Notes under the pieces: model-generated
Databases searched by the model: none
Told to the model about the DNA's origin: nothing
The model's input: the letters and a program-made list of their open reading frames with translations, nothing else
Shown: in pieces, positions 26,828-36,032 of the stretch
Numbering within the stretch: position 1 is the stretch's first letter
Layout of the letters: every line of letters begins with the position of its first letter
Made by a program: the position numbers and the translations under genes
Assembly (NCBI GenBank): GCA_016213245.1
Contig: JACRBC010000005.1
Coordinates: 1-59,578, forward strand
DNA: 59,578 bases
Source of the DNA: Candidatus Solibacter usitatus
Lineage (GTDB): Bacteria; Acidobacteriota; Terriglobia; Bryobacterales; Bryobacteraceae
Direction of reading: 5' to 3'

Positions 26828-27643
26828 TCACAGGTCCCGGAGGTAGGCGGCGCTGGCCGTCATGGCCTCCATGTTCATCTCCACGTAGTAGTTCTTGACG
26901 CCCCCCTTCTTGGCCGCGGCGAAGAGCTTCTTCCAGTCCACGTCGCCCTGGCCCACAGGCACGCCTTTCTTGCCGGCCGCCGACCAGTCGGCCAGATGCA
27001 GCGAGATGAAGCGGCCGGGGTACTTCTTCATGTAGTCCGCGGCGTGGTAGCCGATGCTGACCACCGCCACCTGGAACTGCATCTTGACGAGCTTCGGGTG
27101 GAAGGTCTTCATCAGGTGGTCGTAGATCAGGACGCCGTCGATCTCCTTGAACTCGCCGTGGTGGTTGTGGAACCCGGCCTGGAGGCCGGCTTTGCCGATG
27201 CGGGCGGCGATCTGGTTCAGCTCCTCGGCGGCGCGGCTCCAGTCACTCAGTGGCGCGTCGGGCTTGAGGCCGAACGAGGCGAGGACCATCTGGGAGAGCC
27301 CGAGTTCCTTGGCGAAGCCGATGCGCTCATCCAGGCTTTCCCTGAGCTCGCGGAAGCCGTAGTGGCAGCTCTGGCAGGTGAGGCCCGCGGCCTGGATGCG
27401 GGCGCGCATGTCGGCGGCCTTGATCGTGGCCAGCGGCCCGAAGCCCGAGCTGGCGTAGCCGGGCGGGGAGCACATTTCCACCGTGCGGTAGCCGAGCGAG
27501 GCCATGTGGCGCAAGGCGCCGTCGAAGTCCTTGGCCAGGGCCTCGCGGATCGGGTACACCTGGAAACCGATAGGTTGCTTCAGGGGCGCGGCGGCGGCGG
27601 CTAGGGCCGTGGTGAAGAGGGTGCGGCGGCTGAATGTGTGCAT
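26828..27643 (-). CDS. Sugar phosphate isomerase/epimerase (AP endonuclease-2-like TIM barrel), exported
   Basis: The 271-residue protein begins with a Tat-like signal (SRRTLFTTALAAAAAP). It then forms the xylose-isomerase-like barrel: YRTVEMCSPPGY, GFHNHHGEF with metal-binding His/Glu, and a late ENMNMEAM-type region (YYVEMNMEA). The family isomerises or epimerises sugars and inositols, and an exported version is common in Acidobacteriota. It follows the Gfo/Idh gene by 17 bases, and the two likely act in one sugar pathway. Confidence 0.86.
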   Translation of the reverse strand: MHTFSRRTLFTTALAAAAAPLKQPIGFQVYPIREALAKDFDGALRHMASLGYRTVEMCSPPGYASSGFGPLATIKAADMRARIQAAGLTCQSCHYGFRELRESLDERIGFAKELGLSQMVLASFGLKPDAPLSDWSRAAEELNQIAARIGKAGLQAGFHNHHGEFKEIDGVLIYDHLMKTFHPKLVKMQFQVAVVSIGYHAADYMKKYPGRFISLHLADWSAAGKKGVPVGQGDVDWKKLFAAAKKGGVKNYYVEMNMEAMTASAAYLRDL

Positions 27644-27660
27644 GAGTGTTCTCCGGTGAT

Positions 27661-29178
27661 TCAGATGGTCTTCGGATCCCAGCCCTTGCGGTAGTCGCGG
27701 GCCAGGTACTTGTTGGCCTCCGGAACGTTGGTAATCGTCATGGTGGCGGCGTCGTAGAGGATTCGCTTGCCCGTGCGCAGGGCCACGGCGTAGAGGTTGG
27801 CGGCCTCCGAGATCGGCCAGGCGTTCAGGAACGAGCCGGGCGATTGCTTGCCTCCCCTGCACGCCTCAATCCACTGCCGCATCCCCGGTGACGGTTGTCC
27901 AGACTCGCGCTGCGGCCGCCGGGGCGGGGCTTCGGGTATGTTGAGCGCGCGCATCCGCCCCTCCGGGATCAGCCGGGGGTTCTCCACGCGGAAGCCGGCC
28001 AGGATCTTGCCCTTGTCCCCGACGAACATCATGGCTTCGGCCGGGAGCTCGCGGCCGTCTTCGTCCAGCTCCGGCGGGTTGGGGGGGCGCATCCCGCCTT
28101 CATGCCAGAAGAGGTCGACGGCCGGGCGGCTGCCCCGCGCCGGGAAGCGGAAACGGACCGAGCTGGCCGTGGGGAAGGAGAAGTCGTTCTGGATTCTGGT
28201 CGAAACCGTGTCGCGGAAGGTGCACTGGTGGCTCAGCATCGGCTCGATCGATGTCGGGCCAGCCAGATCCAATGCGTTGAACACCGTCCACAGGCTGTAG
28301 TGGCCCATGTCGGCCATCGACCCGCCGCCGAAGTCGTACCATCCGCGGAACACCATGTGCGTGTAGTTCGGGTGGTAGGGGCGGTCGGCCTCCGGGCCGA
28401 GCCACAGGTCCCAATCGAAACCGGCCGGAACCGCCGGCGTATCGGCGGGCGGAGTGGCGTACTGCGGCCAGACTGGCCGGTTGGTCCAGTTGTGGACCTC
28501 CCGCAGCGTGCCGATGGAGCCGTCGTTGATCCACGCCATCACCTGCTCCATGGAGCCGTTGGAGTCCCACGGGATGAAGTGGGTGGCGACACCCGTTGCG
28601 CGGGCCGTGTCGATCGCCAGCCGCGCCTCCTTCAGCCGGTTGGCGATGGGCTTGTGCACGATCACATGCTTGCCCCGCTTCATGGCGGCGACGCATGCCG
28701 CGCCGTGGTGGTGGTCGGGCGTGATCACCTTGACGGCGCTGACGTCCTTCTCCTTGTCGAGCAGTTCGCGGTAGTCGGCGTACGCCGAGCAGCCCTTGAA
28801 TGTGCCGGCAGAACGGGCGTTGGCGTAGAACGTCTCCACGATGTCCTTGGCCGCTTCCCGGCCGCCCGGGATCGTGCTCTCGCTGCCCGGTCGCCAATCG
28901 GGCTTGTTCAGCGTGCGGCGGATGGACTGGAGGATGCCCGTAGGCGACCAGTCCCTGTAGCCGGTGGCGTGCTGCGAAGGGTCGCACACCGAGACGATCT
29001 GGATGTCGGGAATCTGGAGCAGGCCCATCATCTCGCGCAGGCCCTGCGTGCCCGTGCCGATATAGGCGAGAGTGATCTTGTCGCTCGGGGCGACAAAGGA
29101 CGGCCCGCCCAGGACGTGGCGGGGGACGATAGTGAACGCCGCCGAAGCGGCTAGAAATTCGCGGCGATGCTGGGGCAT
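27661..29178 (-). CDS. Gfo/Idh/MocA family oxidoreductase, Tat-exported
   Basis: The protein has 505 residues. The N-terminus MPQHRREFLAASAAF is a twin-arginine-like signal. A Rossmann NAD(P)-binding part begins with LAYIGTGTQGLREMM, followed by the typical EKP-like segment HVIVHKPIANRLKEA with the catalytic-region Lys. A large C-terminal alpha/beta domain follows (about 190-505). The family oxidises or epimerises sugars. An ATG three codons upstream (29187) is an alternative. It is the first gene of a pair with the isomerase. Confidence 0.88.
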   Translation of the reverse strand: MPQHRREFLAASAAFTIVPRHVLGGPSFVAPSDKITLAYIGTGTQGLREMMGLLQIPDIQIVSVCDPSQHATGYRDWSPTGILQSIRRTLNKPDWRPGSESTIPGGREAAKDIVETFYANARSAGTFKGCSAYADYRELLDKEKDVSAVKVITPDHHHGAACVAAMKRGKHVIVHKPIANRLKEARLAIDTARATGVATHFIPWDSNGSMEQVMAWINDGSIGTLREVHNWTNRPVWPQYATPPADTPAVPAGFDWDLWLGPEADRPYHPNYTHMVFRGWYDFGGGSMADMGHYSLWTVFNALDLAGPTSIEPMLSHQCTFRDTVSTRIQNDFSFPTASSVRFRFPARGSRPAVDLFWHEGGMRPPNPPELDEDGRELPAEAMMFVGDKGKILAGFRVENPRLIPEGRMRALNIPEAPPRRPQRESGQPSPGMRQWIEACRGGKQSPGSFLNAWPISEAANLYAVALRTGKRILYDAATMTITNVPEANKYLARDYRKGWDPKTI

Positions 29179-29261
29179 GGCGAGCATGATATCGGGCCGC
29201 GCCCACTGGGGCAAGCGTCGCCAACTTTCCTCCCGCCGTCCCGCCCCAACCGGGCCCACCC

Positions 29262-30194
29262 TCAACGCGCCCCGATCCCGCCCTTCAGGTCCCGCAGCAC
29301 GCTCAACAGCCCCGGCACCAGCGTGATCACGAACAGCGCCGGCAGGATGAACAGCACGATCGGGAACAGCATCTTGATCCCCGCCTTGGCCACCGCCGCC
29401 TCCGCCCGCAACTTCCGCCGCGTGCGCAGCGCGTCGGCATACACCTTCAGCGCGTTCGCCAGCGACGTCCCGAACCGCTCGCTCTGGATGATCATCGCCG
29501 ACAGGCTCTTGATGTCCTCCAGGCCCGTGCGCCGCACCATCTGCTGGAACGCCTTCGCCCGCTCCTGCCCCGCCTTCACCTGCATCACCACCGTGTAAAA
29601 CTCGTTCGCCAGCTCCGGGTAGATGAACTGCATCTCCTCCGACACCCGCGTCATCGCCTGGTCCAGCGCCAGTCCCGTCCCCAGCACGATCCCCAGCAGG
29701 TCCACCGTGTCCGGCAGCGCCTCCTGCAGCTTCTGGCGGTAGCTCCGCACCAGCCGGTGCAATACCTGGTTCGGCAGCAACCAGCCCAGCAGCGCCGCCG
29801 CGATCAGCCCGCCGAACTTCTGCGACCACGGGTTGTCCCGCTGCAGGTACATCATCCCCCCGAACAGCACCATGAAGAAGATCAGGTGGCCGAGAATGAA
29901 TCCGGCCAGCGCCTGCTTCTTGCGGATTCCCGCCTGCGCCAGTTCCTTTTCCGTGTCGTTCAGATACTCGTCGGCGCCCGGAACCAGGCTCACCACATAG
30001 AGGAAGCTGTTCAGGAACCCGCCGCCCCCCTTGCGCCGCCGCAAGTGGCCGCTCGATACCACCGCCTGCGCCTGCAACTCCTCCAGGCGGTCGGCCAGCG
30101 GGTTCTCCGTCGTCTGGAAAAGCTGGAAGCCCGCCCACAGCAGCGCGGCCAGTGTGGCGAATGCGGCAACGAAAAACATGGCGCTGATGATCAT
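29262..30194 (-). CDS. tadC: Tad pilus inner-membrane platform protein TadC (T2SS F family)
   Basis: The 310-residue protein has hydrophobic helices near the start, at about 110-150 and at the C-terminus. A T2SSF domain lies between them (LPDTVDLLGIVLGTGLALDQAM, SERFGTSLANALKVYADALRTRRKLRAE). TadC pairs with TadB to form the platform on which the CpaF motor drives pilus assembly. It is the last gene of the Tad operon, seven bases after tadB. Confidence 0.9.
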   Translation of the reverse strand: MIISAMFFVAAFATLAALLWAGFQLFQTTENPLADRLEELQAQAVVSSGHLRRRKGGGGFLNSFLYVVSLVPGADEYLNDTEKELAQAGIRKKQALAGFILGHLIFFMVLFGGMMYLQRDNPWSQKFGGLIAAALLGWLLPNQVLHRLVRSYRQKLQEALPDTVDLLGIVLGTGLALDQAMTRVSEEMQFIYPELANEFYTVVMQVKAGQERAKAFQQMVRRTGLEDIKSLSAMIIQSERFGTSLANALKVYADALRTRRKLRAEAAVAKAGIKMLFPIVLFILPALFVITLVPGLLSVLRDLKGGIGAR

Positions 30195-30201
30195 GCTTCC
30201 T

Positions 30202-31176
30202 CTACAGCTTCGGACTCGAAATCTTGCGGATGATCAGGATCCCCACCAGCTCCGAACAGATGGCGTAGGTCAGGAACTTGCTCCCCGTCTCGTCGGTGTA
30301 CAGCAGCCGGATGTACTCCGGCTTCACCACCCAGAAGCCCAGCCCCACCACCACCGGCAGAATGCACAACAACGCAGCCGAAAAGCGCTGCTGCGTCGTC
30401 GCCGCCTTCATCTTCGCCGCCAGGTTCAACCGCTCGCGGATCAGCACCGAGAGGTTCTCCAGCACCGCCACCATGTTGGCGCCCGTCTGCCGCTGCAGGA
30501 TCAGGCCGGTGATGAAGAACTTCAAATCGATCAGCGGTACCCGCGCCCCCAGCAGGTGCAGCGCCGCCTCGAGCTGCGAGCCCAGCGCCAGCTCCTCCAC
30601 CACTTTCTTGAACTCCATCTTCACCGGGTCCAGCGTCTCGGTGGCGATCGTCTCCAGCCCCGCGTGGATGTTGTGCCCCGCCTTCATCGACCGGTTGAAC
30701 AGGTCGATCGCGTCCGGCAGGTTCTCCTCAAACCGCGTCAGCCGCTTGTGACGCACCCGCCGGATGTACATGATCGGCAGCGACCCCAGCGCGATCGCGA
30801 ATACGATCCGCAGCGCTATCAGGCTCATCCCCACAAGACCCAGCAGTAGGTACGACGCCGCTGCGATGATCAGGCACAGCGTCAGCACGTCCCCCGCCTT
30901 GTATTGCAGGTTGGCCTGCGTAATGTAGGCCTGCATGCGCCGCGCAGGGCCCAGCCATTGCAGGAAACCGGTGAGAAACGTGAGCCGCCCCCGGTCCTCG
31001 TGGATCATCAGGTCGCTCACCGCGCGCGGGCCGCGCCCGCCCGCCGACTTCGCCCTGATCTCCCTCAGCCGCGCCCCCAGCAGCCGGCTCTCCTCCTGCC
31101 GCGGCACGGAAAACACGTACCACGCCGCGCCAAACAGCGCCCCGGAGAAGATCAGGAATGAGACAAACAGGAACAT
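30202..31176 (-). CDS. tadB: Tad pilus inner-membrane platform protein TadB (T2SS F family)
   Basis: The 324-residue protein has an N-terminal helix (LFVSFLIFSGALFGAAWYVF), a central pair of helices, the T2SSF cytoplasmic domain (LPDAIDLFNRSMKAGHNIHAGLE) and two C-terminal helices. The ATG at 31176 directly follows the cpaF stop with a one-base gap. The upstream extension of the frame is part of cpaF and was left out. Confidence 0.9.
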   Translation of the reverse strand: MFLFVSFLIFSGALFGAAWYVFSVPRQEESRLLGARLREIRAKSAGGRGPRAVSDLMIHEDRGRLTFLTGFLQWLGPARRMQAYITQANLQYKAGDVLTLCLIIAAASYLLLGLVGMSLIALRIVFAIALGSLPIMYIRRVRHKRLTRFEENLPDAIDLFNRSMKAGHNIHAGLETIATETLDPVKMEFKKVVEELALGSQLEAALHLLGARVPLIDLKFFITGLILQRQTGANMVAVLENLSVLIRERLNLAAKMKAATTQQRFSAALLCILPVVVGLGFWVVKPEYIRLLYTDETGSKFLTYAICSELVGILIIRKISSPKL

Positions 31177-31177
31177 C

Positions 31178-32494
31178 CTAGTTGTCCTTGATCGCCTGCA
31201 CTTCGCGGAACAGCGACTCCGGCAGATGCACTCCGTAGGAGCGCAGCCGCTCCAGGCACGCCGGCTTGTACCCCGTTGCATGGAACTGCCCCAGTACCTT
31301 GCCGCGCGTGTTCAACCCCGTCCGCTCCAGCTCAAACACCGTCGCCGTCTCCACCTGGTCCCGGTCGGTCCCAATCACCTCGCCGATCTCCACCACCTTG
31401 CGCGAACCGTCGTTCAGCCGCGCCATGTGCACCACAATCTGGATCGCCGCCGCCGTCATCTGCCGGATCACGTAGTCCGGAATGAACTGGCTCGCCATCA
31501 TCACCATCGTCTCGATGCGCGAAAAAGCGTCCCGCCCCGAGTTGGCGTGCACCGTCGTCATCGAGCCGTCGTGGCCCGTGTTCATCGCCTGCAGCATGTC
31601 CAGCGCTTCGGCGCCGCGGCACTCGCCGATCAGGATGCGGTCCGGCCTCATGCGCAGAGCGTTGATCACCAGGTCGCGCTGCGTAATGGCCCCCGCGCCT
31701 TCAATGTTCATCGGCCGCGTCTCCAGCCGCACCACGTGCGACTGCTGGATCTGCAGCTCCGCCGTGTCTTCAATCGAAACGATCCGCTCCTCCTCCGGGA
31801 CGAATCGCGTCAGCGTGTTCAGCATCGTGGTCTTCCCGCAGCCTGATCCGCCGGAGATCAGGATGTTCAGCCGCGCCTCCACGCAGGCGCTCATGAAATC
31901 AAGCATCCCGGCGGTGAACGTCTCGTTCTTTAGCAGTTCGTCGGTCGTCAGCAGCTTCTTGCCGAACCGCCGGATCGACAGCACCGGGCCGATCAGCGAC
32001 AGCGGCGGAATCACCGCGCACACCCGCGAGCCGTCCGCCAGCCGCGCGTCCACGATCGGCGACGAGTCGTCGATGCGCCGCCCGATGTTCGACACAATCC
32101 GGTCGATCACCAGCCTCACGTGGCTCGCGTCCTTGAACCGCACGTTCGTCTCCACCAGCCGCCCGTTGCGCTCCACGTACACGTTGTCGTGCCCGTTGAT
32201 CAGGATGTCGCTGATCGTCGGGTCCTTCAGCAACACCTCCAGCGGACCCAGCCCGAACACCTCGTCCAGGATCTCCTCCACCAGCCGCTCGCGCTCGCCC
32301 AGCGTCATCGGCACGCCGTCGTCCAGCACCAGCTTCTCCACCACCAGCCCGATCTGGTCCCGCATCCCGTCCTTGTTCAGCGTGCGGAGCTGGTCGGGGT
32401 CCAGGGAGTTCAGTAGCCGCGAGTGGATCTGTGTCTTGAGCTGGAACCAGCGGTCGGCGCCCGTCGCGGGCCTGGCGGGTGGTCGTGTTGACAT
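31178..32494 (-). CDS. cpaF: Tad pilus assembly ATPase CpaF/TadA
   Basis: This secretion ATPase of 438 residues has Walker A SGGSGCGKTT, Walker B ILIGECRGAEALDM and the His box HANSGRDAFSRIE. An N-terminal region, including GPLEVLLKDPTISDILING, is typical of the family. It powers Flp pilin polymerisation at the cytoplasmic face through TadB/TadC. It lies 18 bases after cpaE. Confidence 0.95.
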   Translation of the reverse strand: MSTRPPARPATGADRWFQLKTQIHSRLLNSLDPDQLRTLNKDGMRDQIGLVVEKLVLDDGVPMTLGERERLVEEILDEVFGLGPLEVLLKDPTISDILINGHDNVYVERNGRLVETNVRFKDASHVRLVIDRIVSNIGRRIDDSSPIVDARLADGSRVCAVIPPLSLIGPVLSIRRFGKKLLTTDELLKNETFTAGMLDFMSACVEARLNILISGGSGCGKTTMLNTLTRFVPEEERIVSIEDTAELQIQQSHVVRLETRPMNIEGAGAITQRDLVINALRMRPDRILIGECRGAEALDMLQAMNTGHDGSMTTVHANSGRDAFSRIETMVMMASQFIPDYVIRQMTAAAIQIVVHMARLNDGSRKVVEIGEVIGTDRDQVETATVFELERTGLNTRGKVLGQFHATGYKPACLERLRSYGVHLPESLFREVQAIKDN

Positions 32495-32512
32495 GGCGTC
32501 TGCCCTGAACGC

Positions 32513-33694
32513 TTACGCGCCTGCGGCCGTCTCCTCCTTCTTCCGCCCCGCCGCCTTGTCCACAAACGCGCGGAAGACCCGGTCCACGTCCCCCGCCGCC
32601 TCCCGGTCGGTGACGAACGGCCGGCCCTTGTTGATCGCCGCCAGCACCGCCGGCGACTGCGGAATCCCGTAAAACACCGGCTGGTTCAGCGTCTGCTGGA
32701 TCTGGTCCAGCGTGGCCAGATGCGACCCCGGCTTCTTCGTGTAGAAGTTCACCAGGATCTTCACCTGGTCCACCGTGAAGCCCAGTTGCACCAGGAACGA
32801 CAGGTAGCGCTGCGCGTTCCGCACCGACGGGTAGTCCTGCGTCGTCACCAGGAAAATCGTGCTCGATACCTGCAGCGCCGTCTGTACCAGTTCGCTGTTG
32901 ATGTCGCGGCCGGCGTCTACCACGATGCCCTCGTACTTCTCCACCAGGAACGTCGACAGCTCGCGCAATACCGGCCCCATGAAGTAGCCCTGCGGCATCA
33001 ACGCGTCCGGCGGCCCCATGAACAGGAAACCCAGCGGGTCGCGGCTCGCCAGCCCCTCAAATAGCGCCTGGTCCATCCGCCCCATCGAGTCGGATAGGTC
33101 GAACAGCGAGTGCTGCGCCCCGCCCGCGCCGATCTGCATCGCCACGTCGTTGTTGCACCAGTCCAAGTCCAGCAACACCGTGTTCTGCTTGCGTTGCGCC
33201 AGCACCGAGGCGAAGTTCACCGCCAGCGTCGTCGCCCCCACCCCGCCCTTCACTCCCAGAAACGTGTACACCCGTCCCAGCCGGCTCCCGCCCGTCGCCG
33301 CACGCCGCGGCGTGCGCTCCAGCCGCGACAGCGCGTCCCGGAAATCCGATCGCCGCAGCGGAAGCTGCAGGAAATCGTTGGCCCCGTGCCGCACCGCCGA
33401 TATCACCGTATCGGCGTCGCCCGCGTAGTTCGCCGCCACCACGTAAAGATCCGGCGCCGCCTGCTTCAGCTTCTCCAGCGCCTTCAGGCTGATCTCCGGG
33501 TCGCCCGCCAGGTCCAGAAACAGCGCCGCCTCGGGGTTCCGCTCCAGGTCCTGCAAGACCCGGACATAGAGATTCATCGTGATCTCCGGATACTCCCCCG
33601 CCAGCTTGGCGTTCGGCATGTTCAGCAGGCTCTCCCGCACCATCTCGCGGAAATGCTCATCGGTGGAGGCGACCAGTATTGTGGTGGATGACAT
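32513..33694 (-). CDS. cpaE: Tad pilus localisation ATPase CpaE/TadZ
   Basis: The 393-residue protein has a receiver-like N-terminal domain (about 1-125) lacking an obvious phospho-acceptor triad. A MinD/ParA-type ATPase follows with a deviant Walker A, KGGVGATT: the signature first Lys is kept and the usual second Lys is Ala, as is common in TadZ. TadZ proteins place the pilus machine at the pole. The C-terminal tail is Ala/Lys/Glu rich. Confidence 0.9.
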   Translation of the reverse strand: MSSTTILVASTDEHFREMVRESLLNMPNAKLAGEYPEITMNLYVRVLQDLERNPEAALFLDLAGDPEISLKALEKLKQAAPDLYVVAANYAGDADTVISAVRHGANDFLQLPLRRSDFRDALSRLERTPRRAATGGSRLGRVYTFLGVKGGVGATTLAVNFASVLAQRKQNTVLLDLDWCNNDVAMQIGAGGAQHSLFDLSDSMGRMDQALFEGLASRDPLGFLFMGPPDALMPQGYFMGPVLRELSTFLVEKYEGIVVDAGRDINSELVQTALQVSSTIFLVTTQDYPSVRNAQRYLSFLVQLGFTVDQVKILVNFYTKKPGSHLATLDQIQQTLNQPVFYGIPQSPAVLAAINKGRPFVTDREAAGDVDRVFRAFVDKAAGRKKEETAAGA

Positions 33695-33709
33695 GATCTC
33701 GATTCCTTC

Positions 33710-34219
33710 TCAGGGCGTGCACGTTCCCAGTTCCGGATCGCAGCCCGCGCCCTCTACCGGCATCGACGCCGAAAAGTCGGGGATCTGCACCGGCGGCAGT
33801 CCCATGTAGGTCAGGAAAAACCTGTACTCGTAGTTCCTCACCCGCACGGTGACGCTGTCCGGAATGCACTCGACCGAACACTCGCCGTCGCACGAAAACT
33901 CCTCCGGCAATCCCGTGTCGGGGTTCTTTTTGTAATACTCAACCAGCAACTCCACCCCTCCGTCCCGGAACGCGCTCTGGTCCGGAATCGGCGGCACGTT
34001 CTGCCGCATCCATTCCACCACGTTGGCCCCGCCCGCCTGCCAGCAGTGCGTCGCCGCGTAGCGCGCCCCCAGCCGCGTGAAGTCCACCACGCTGTGCCAG
34101 ATCCACATCATCTGCGCAATGGCGATCAGACCGAAGGTCAGCGGCAGGATCACGCCCACGAACAGCATGATGTACTCCATCATGGCCTGCCCCCGCCGGC
34201 GTGTTCCCCTGCGCGCCAT
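33710..34219 (-). CDS. TadE/TadF-like minor pseudopilin
   Basis: The 169-residue protein has a basic N-terminus, then GQAMMEYIMLFVGVILPLTFGLIAIAQ, a pilin-like cleavage and transmembrane segment with Glu at +5. The periplasmic domain has about five cysteines, which could form disulphides. Such proteins are processed by the prepilin peptidase and join the pilus base. A GTG at 34225 overlapping the previous stop is an alternative start. It is the second TadE-like gene in tandem. Confidence 0.78.
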   Translation of the reverse strand: MARRGTRRRGQAMMEYIMLFVGVILPLTFGLIAIAQMMWIWHSVVDFTRLGARYAATHCWQAGGANVVEWMRQNVPPIPDQSAFRDGGVELLVEYYKKNPDTGLPEEFSCDGECSVECIPDSVTVRVRNYEYRFFLTYMGLPPVQIPDFSASMPVEGAGCDPELGTCTP

Positions 34220-34221
34220 CG

Positions 34222-34731
34222 TCACACGCCTCCAAACGGCAACCGGATCACCGGTCTCAGCGGAATCGGCTCATTGATGATGCCCGGGAACCGCAGCGTG
34301 ATCGGGTAGCCCTCCGGCATCGTCACCACCAGGTAGTCCGGCGCCGGCGCGCCCTGGCTGCTGTCGCACCCCACCGCGGTCGCCTCGCAAACGCAGTCGG
34401 TCAGCGAGGCCGTCTCTTGCACATAGCGCTCCAGACGCAGCGTGATCTGGCCGGCCGCCAGGTCCGGCAGCAGCGCCGGCCCCGCCCCGTCGGCCGTGCC
34501 CGAAATGGCCCGCGCCTTGGCGGCCGTGATCTGTGCATCGCTCTCGTCGCAGAAGTTCGCCCCCTGCAACGTCGCCGCCGAACGGCCGAAATCGTACAGA
34601 ATCTTCTTCAGCGTGTAGTACGTGTACGTCACCCGGCTCAGCTCCACCGTCCCCAGGAACAGCAGGATCAGCACCGGCGTCCACATCGCCGTCTCCAACA
34701 ACACCGCGCCGCTTCGCCCGCGCCGCCTCAT
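34222..34731 (-). CDS. tadE: TadE-like minor pseudopilin
   Basis: The 169-residue protein has RRGRSGAVLLETAMWTPVLI, matching the TadE N-terminus with Glu at the +5-like position after Gly/Ala. A transmembrane helix and an extracytoplasmic domain with four cysteines follow. Its ATG overlaps the tadG stop (ATGA). Confidence 0.82.
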   Translation of the reverse strand: MRRRGRSGAVLLETAMWTPVLILLFLGTVELSRVTYTYYTLKKILYDFGRSAATLQGANFCDESDAQITAAKARAISGTADGAGPALLPDLAAGQITLRLERYVQETASLTDCVCEATAVGCDSSQGAPAPDYLVVTMPEGYPITLRFPGIINEPIPLRPVIRLPFGGV

Positions 34732-36032
34732 TGGTGCAGCACCACCTTCCCCGGACCCGCCGTCACGCCGCAGCCGCCGTCAAACCGGCCCTGCTTCAGC
34801 GGCTTCGGGTAGCCGATGTACAGCGCCGCGAAGCGCGCGTTGGAATCCGCCGGATTCGTTGTCGTGCTCTCCGGATTCGGCTCCACCAGGAACTGCCGGA
34901 AGCCCAGCGGCTGCATCGGCGTGGCGCCGATGTTCTCCATGATCGCCACCGTGATCACCCGGCGCCCGTTGCCCGCGTAGGCCGAGTACTCCTCCACGTC
35001 CGCCAGGTCGGTGTCCTGCCGGTACAGCGCCTGCGCCGCGTCCACCTCCGGGATGTTCGCGCACGACGGGTGCACCGCGCTGGAGTCAAACCGCGCATAC
35101 AGCCCGCATGCAAATGCCGCCGCCGGATTCGGCGGCCCTCCGGCGTTACACCCCTGCGGCGAGGCGTTGGCCCAAATCGCTTCATCGGTCGCGATGGTCG
35201 TGCACGCGCGGTATTGGAACGTCGTCGGGTCCGCCGTGTTGTCCGGCGTCGCCGTCGGCAGCATCCCCTGCGCCCCCACACGGAAGGCCTGCGTCGCTTC
35301 GTCCACCAGCACCGTCGCCTGGTCGTTGTAGCGGTTCAGCATCACGTATGGGATCCGCTGCGTGCTCCCGATCGGCGACGGAGTGGGATTCCCGTTGCAC
35401 TGGTAGCCCAACGTGTAGCGCGTGTTGCGCACGAATCCGAAGTCCGTCGTGTCGGCCGGGTCCACCGCCGAAACCGCGATCGGCTCAATCGCGCACGCCG
35501 TGCACAGCGGCGCGCTCACGCCCGCCACCGCGCTCACCTCAATCGGCGTCTTGCGCTCCTGCGCGATCGACAGGAAGCTGAAAAACAACAGCGGCGCCTC
35601 GGCCCGGATCGTCGCCTTGGCGTATTTCGCCGTCGCGCCGCCCGCTTCGCCGCTGCCTTCGCCGGGGGCCACCGCCGCCGCCATCGTGTCGTAGAACGCC
35701 AGCGTCGGCGGCTCGCTGGTCAGCAAGCCCGTGCCCTGCCCGATCGTCACCGCGCCGAAGTCGTACTTGTTCGCGTAGCCGCTCACGTCCGTCGTGCTGA
35801 ACGCCGCCTGCTCGCCGGCCTGTGCCAGGGCCGCTTCCGTCCCCATCAGCCGCGCCGCCGCCGCCATCGCCGCCGCGTTGGCGGCCGTCTGCAGCTCCAT
35901 CCGAATCAGGTACAGCCGCGCCAGGTCCACCGCGAATCCCATGAAGGCGAACAGCACCGGCACGAGGATCACCAGCAATTGCAGCGACGTCGCGCCCCGC
36001 CGGTCTCGCCTGGCTGTGCCCCTGGCGTCCAT
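34728..36032 (-). CDS. tadG: TadG-like pilus-associated protein
   Basis: The 434-residue protein has a RRGATSLQLLVILVPVLFAFMGFAVDLARL N-terminus (basic segment plus one helix), the pattern of the Tad domain. A long extracytoplasmic part with several cysteines follows. The ATG directly abuts the cpaC stop. It may anchor the secretin or pilus in the envelope. It has no von Willebrand domain that I can see. Confidence 0.8.
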   Translation of the reverse strand: MDARGTARRDRRGATSLQLLVILVPVLFAFMGFAVDLARLYLIRMELQTAANAAAMAAAARLMGTEAALAQAGEQAAFSTTDVSGYANKYDFGAVTIGQGTGLLTSEPPTLAFYDTMAAAVAPGEGSGEAGGATAKYAKATIRAEAPLLFFSFLSIAQERKTPIEVSAVAGVSAPLCTACAIEPIAVSAVDPADTTDFGFVRNTRYTLGYQCNGNPTPSPIGSTQRIPYVMLNRYNDQATVLVDEATQAFRVGAQGMLPTATPDNTADPTTFQYRACTTIATDEAIWANASPQGCNAGGPPNPAAAFACGLYARFDSSAVHPSCANIPEVDAAQALYRQDTDLADVEEYSAYAGNGRRVITVAIMENIGATPMQPLGFRQFLVEPNPESTTTNPADSNARFAALYIGYPKPLKQGRFDGGCGVTAGPGKVVLHQ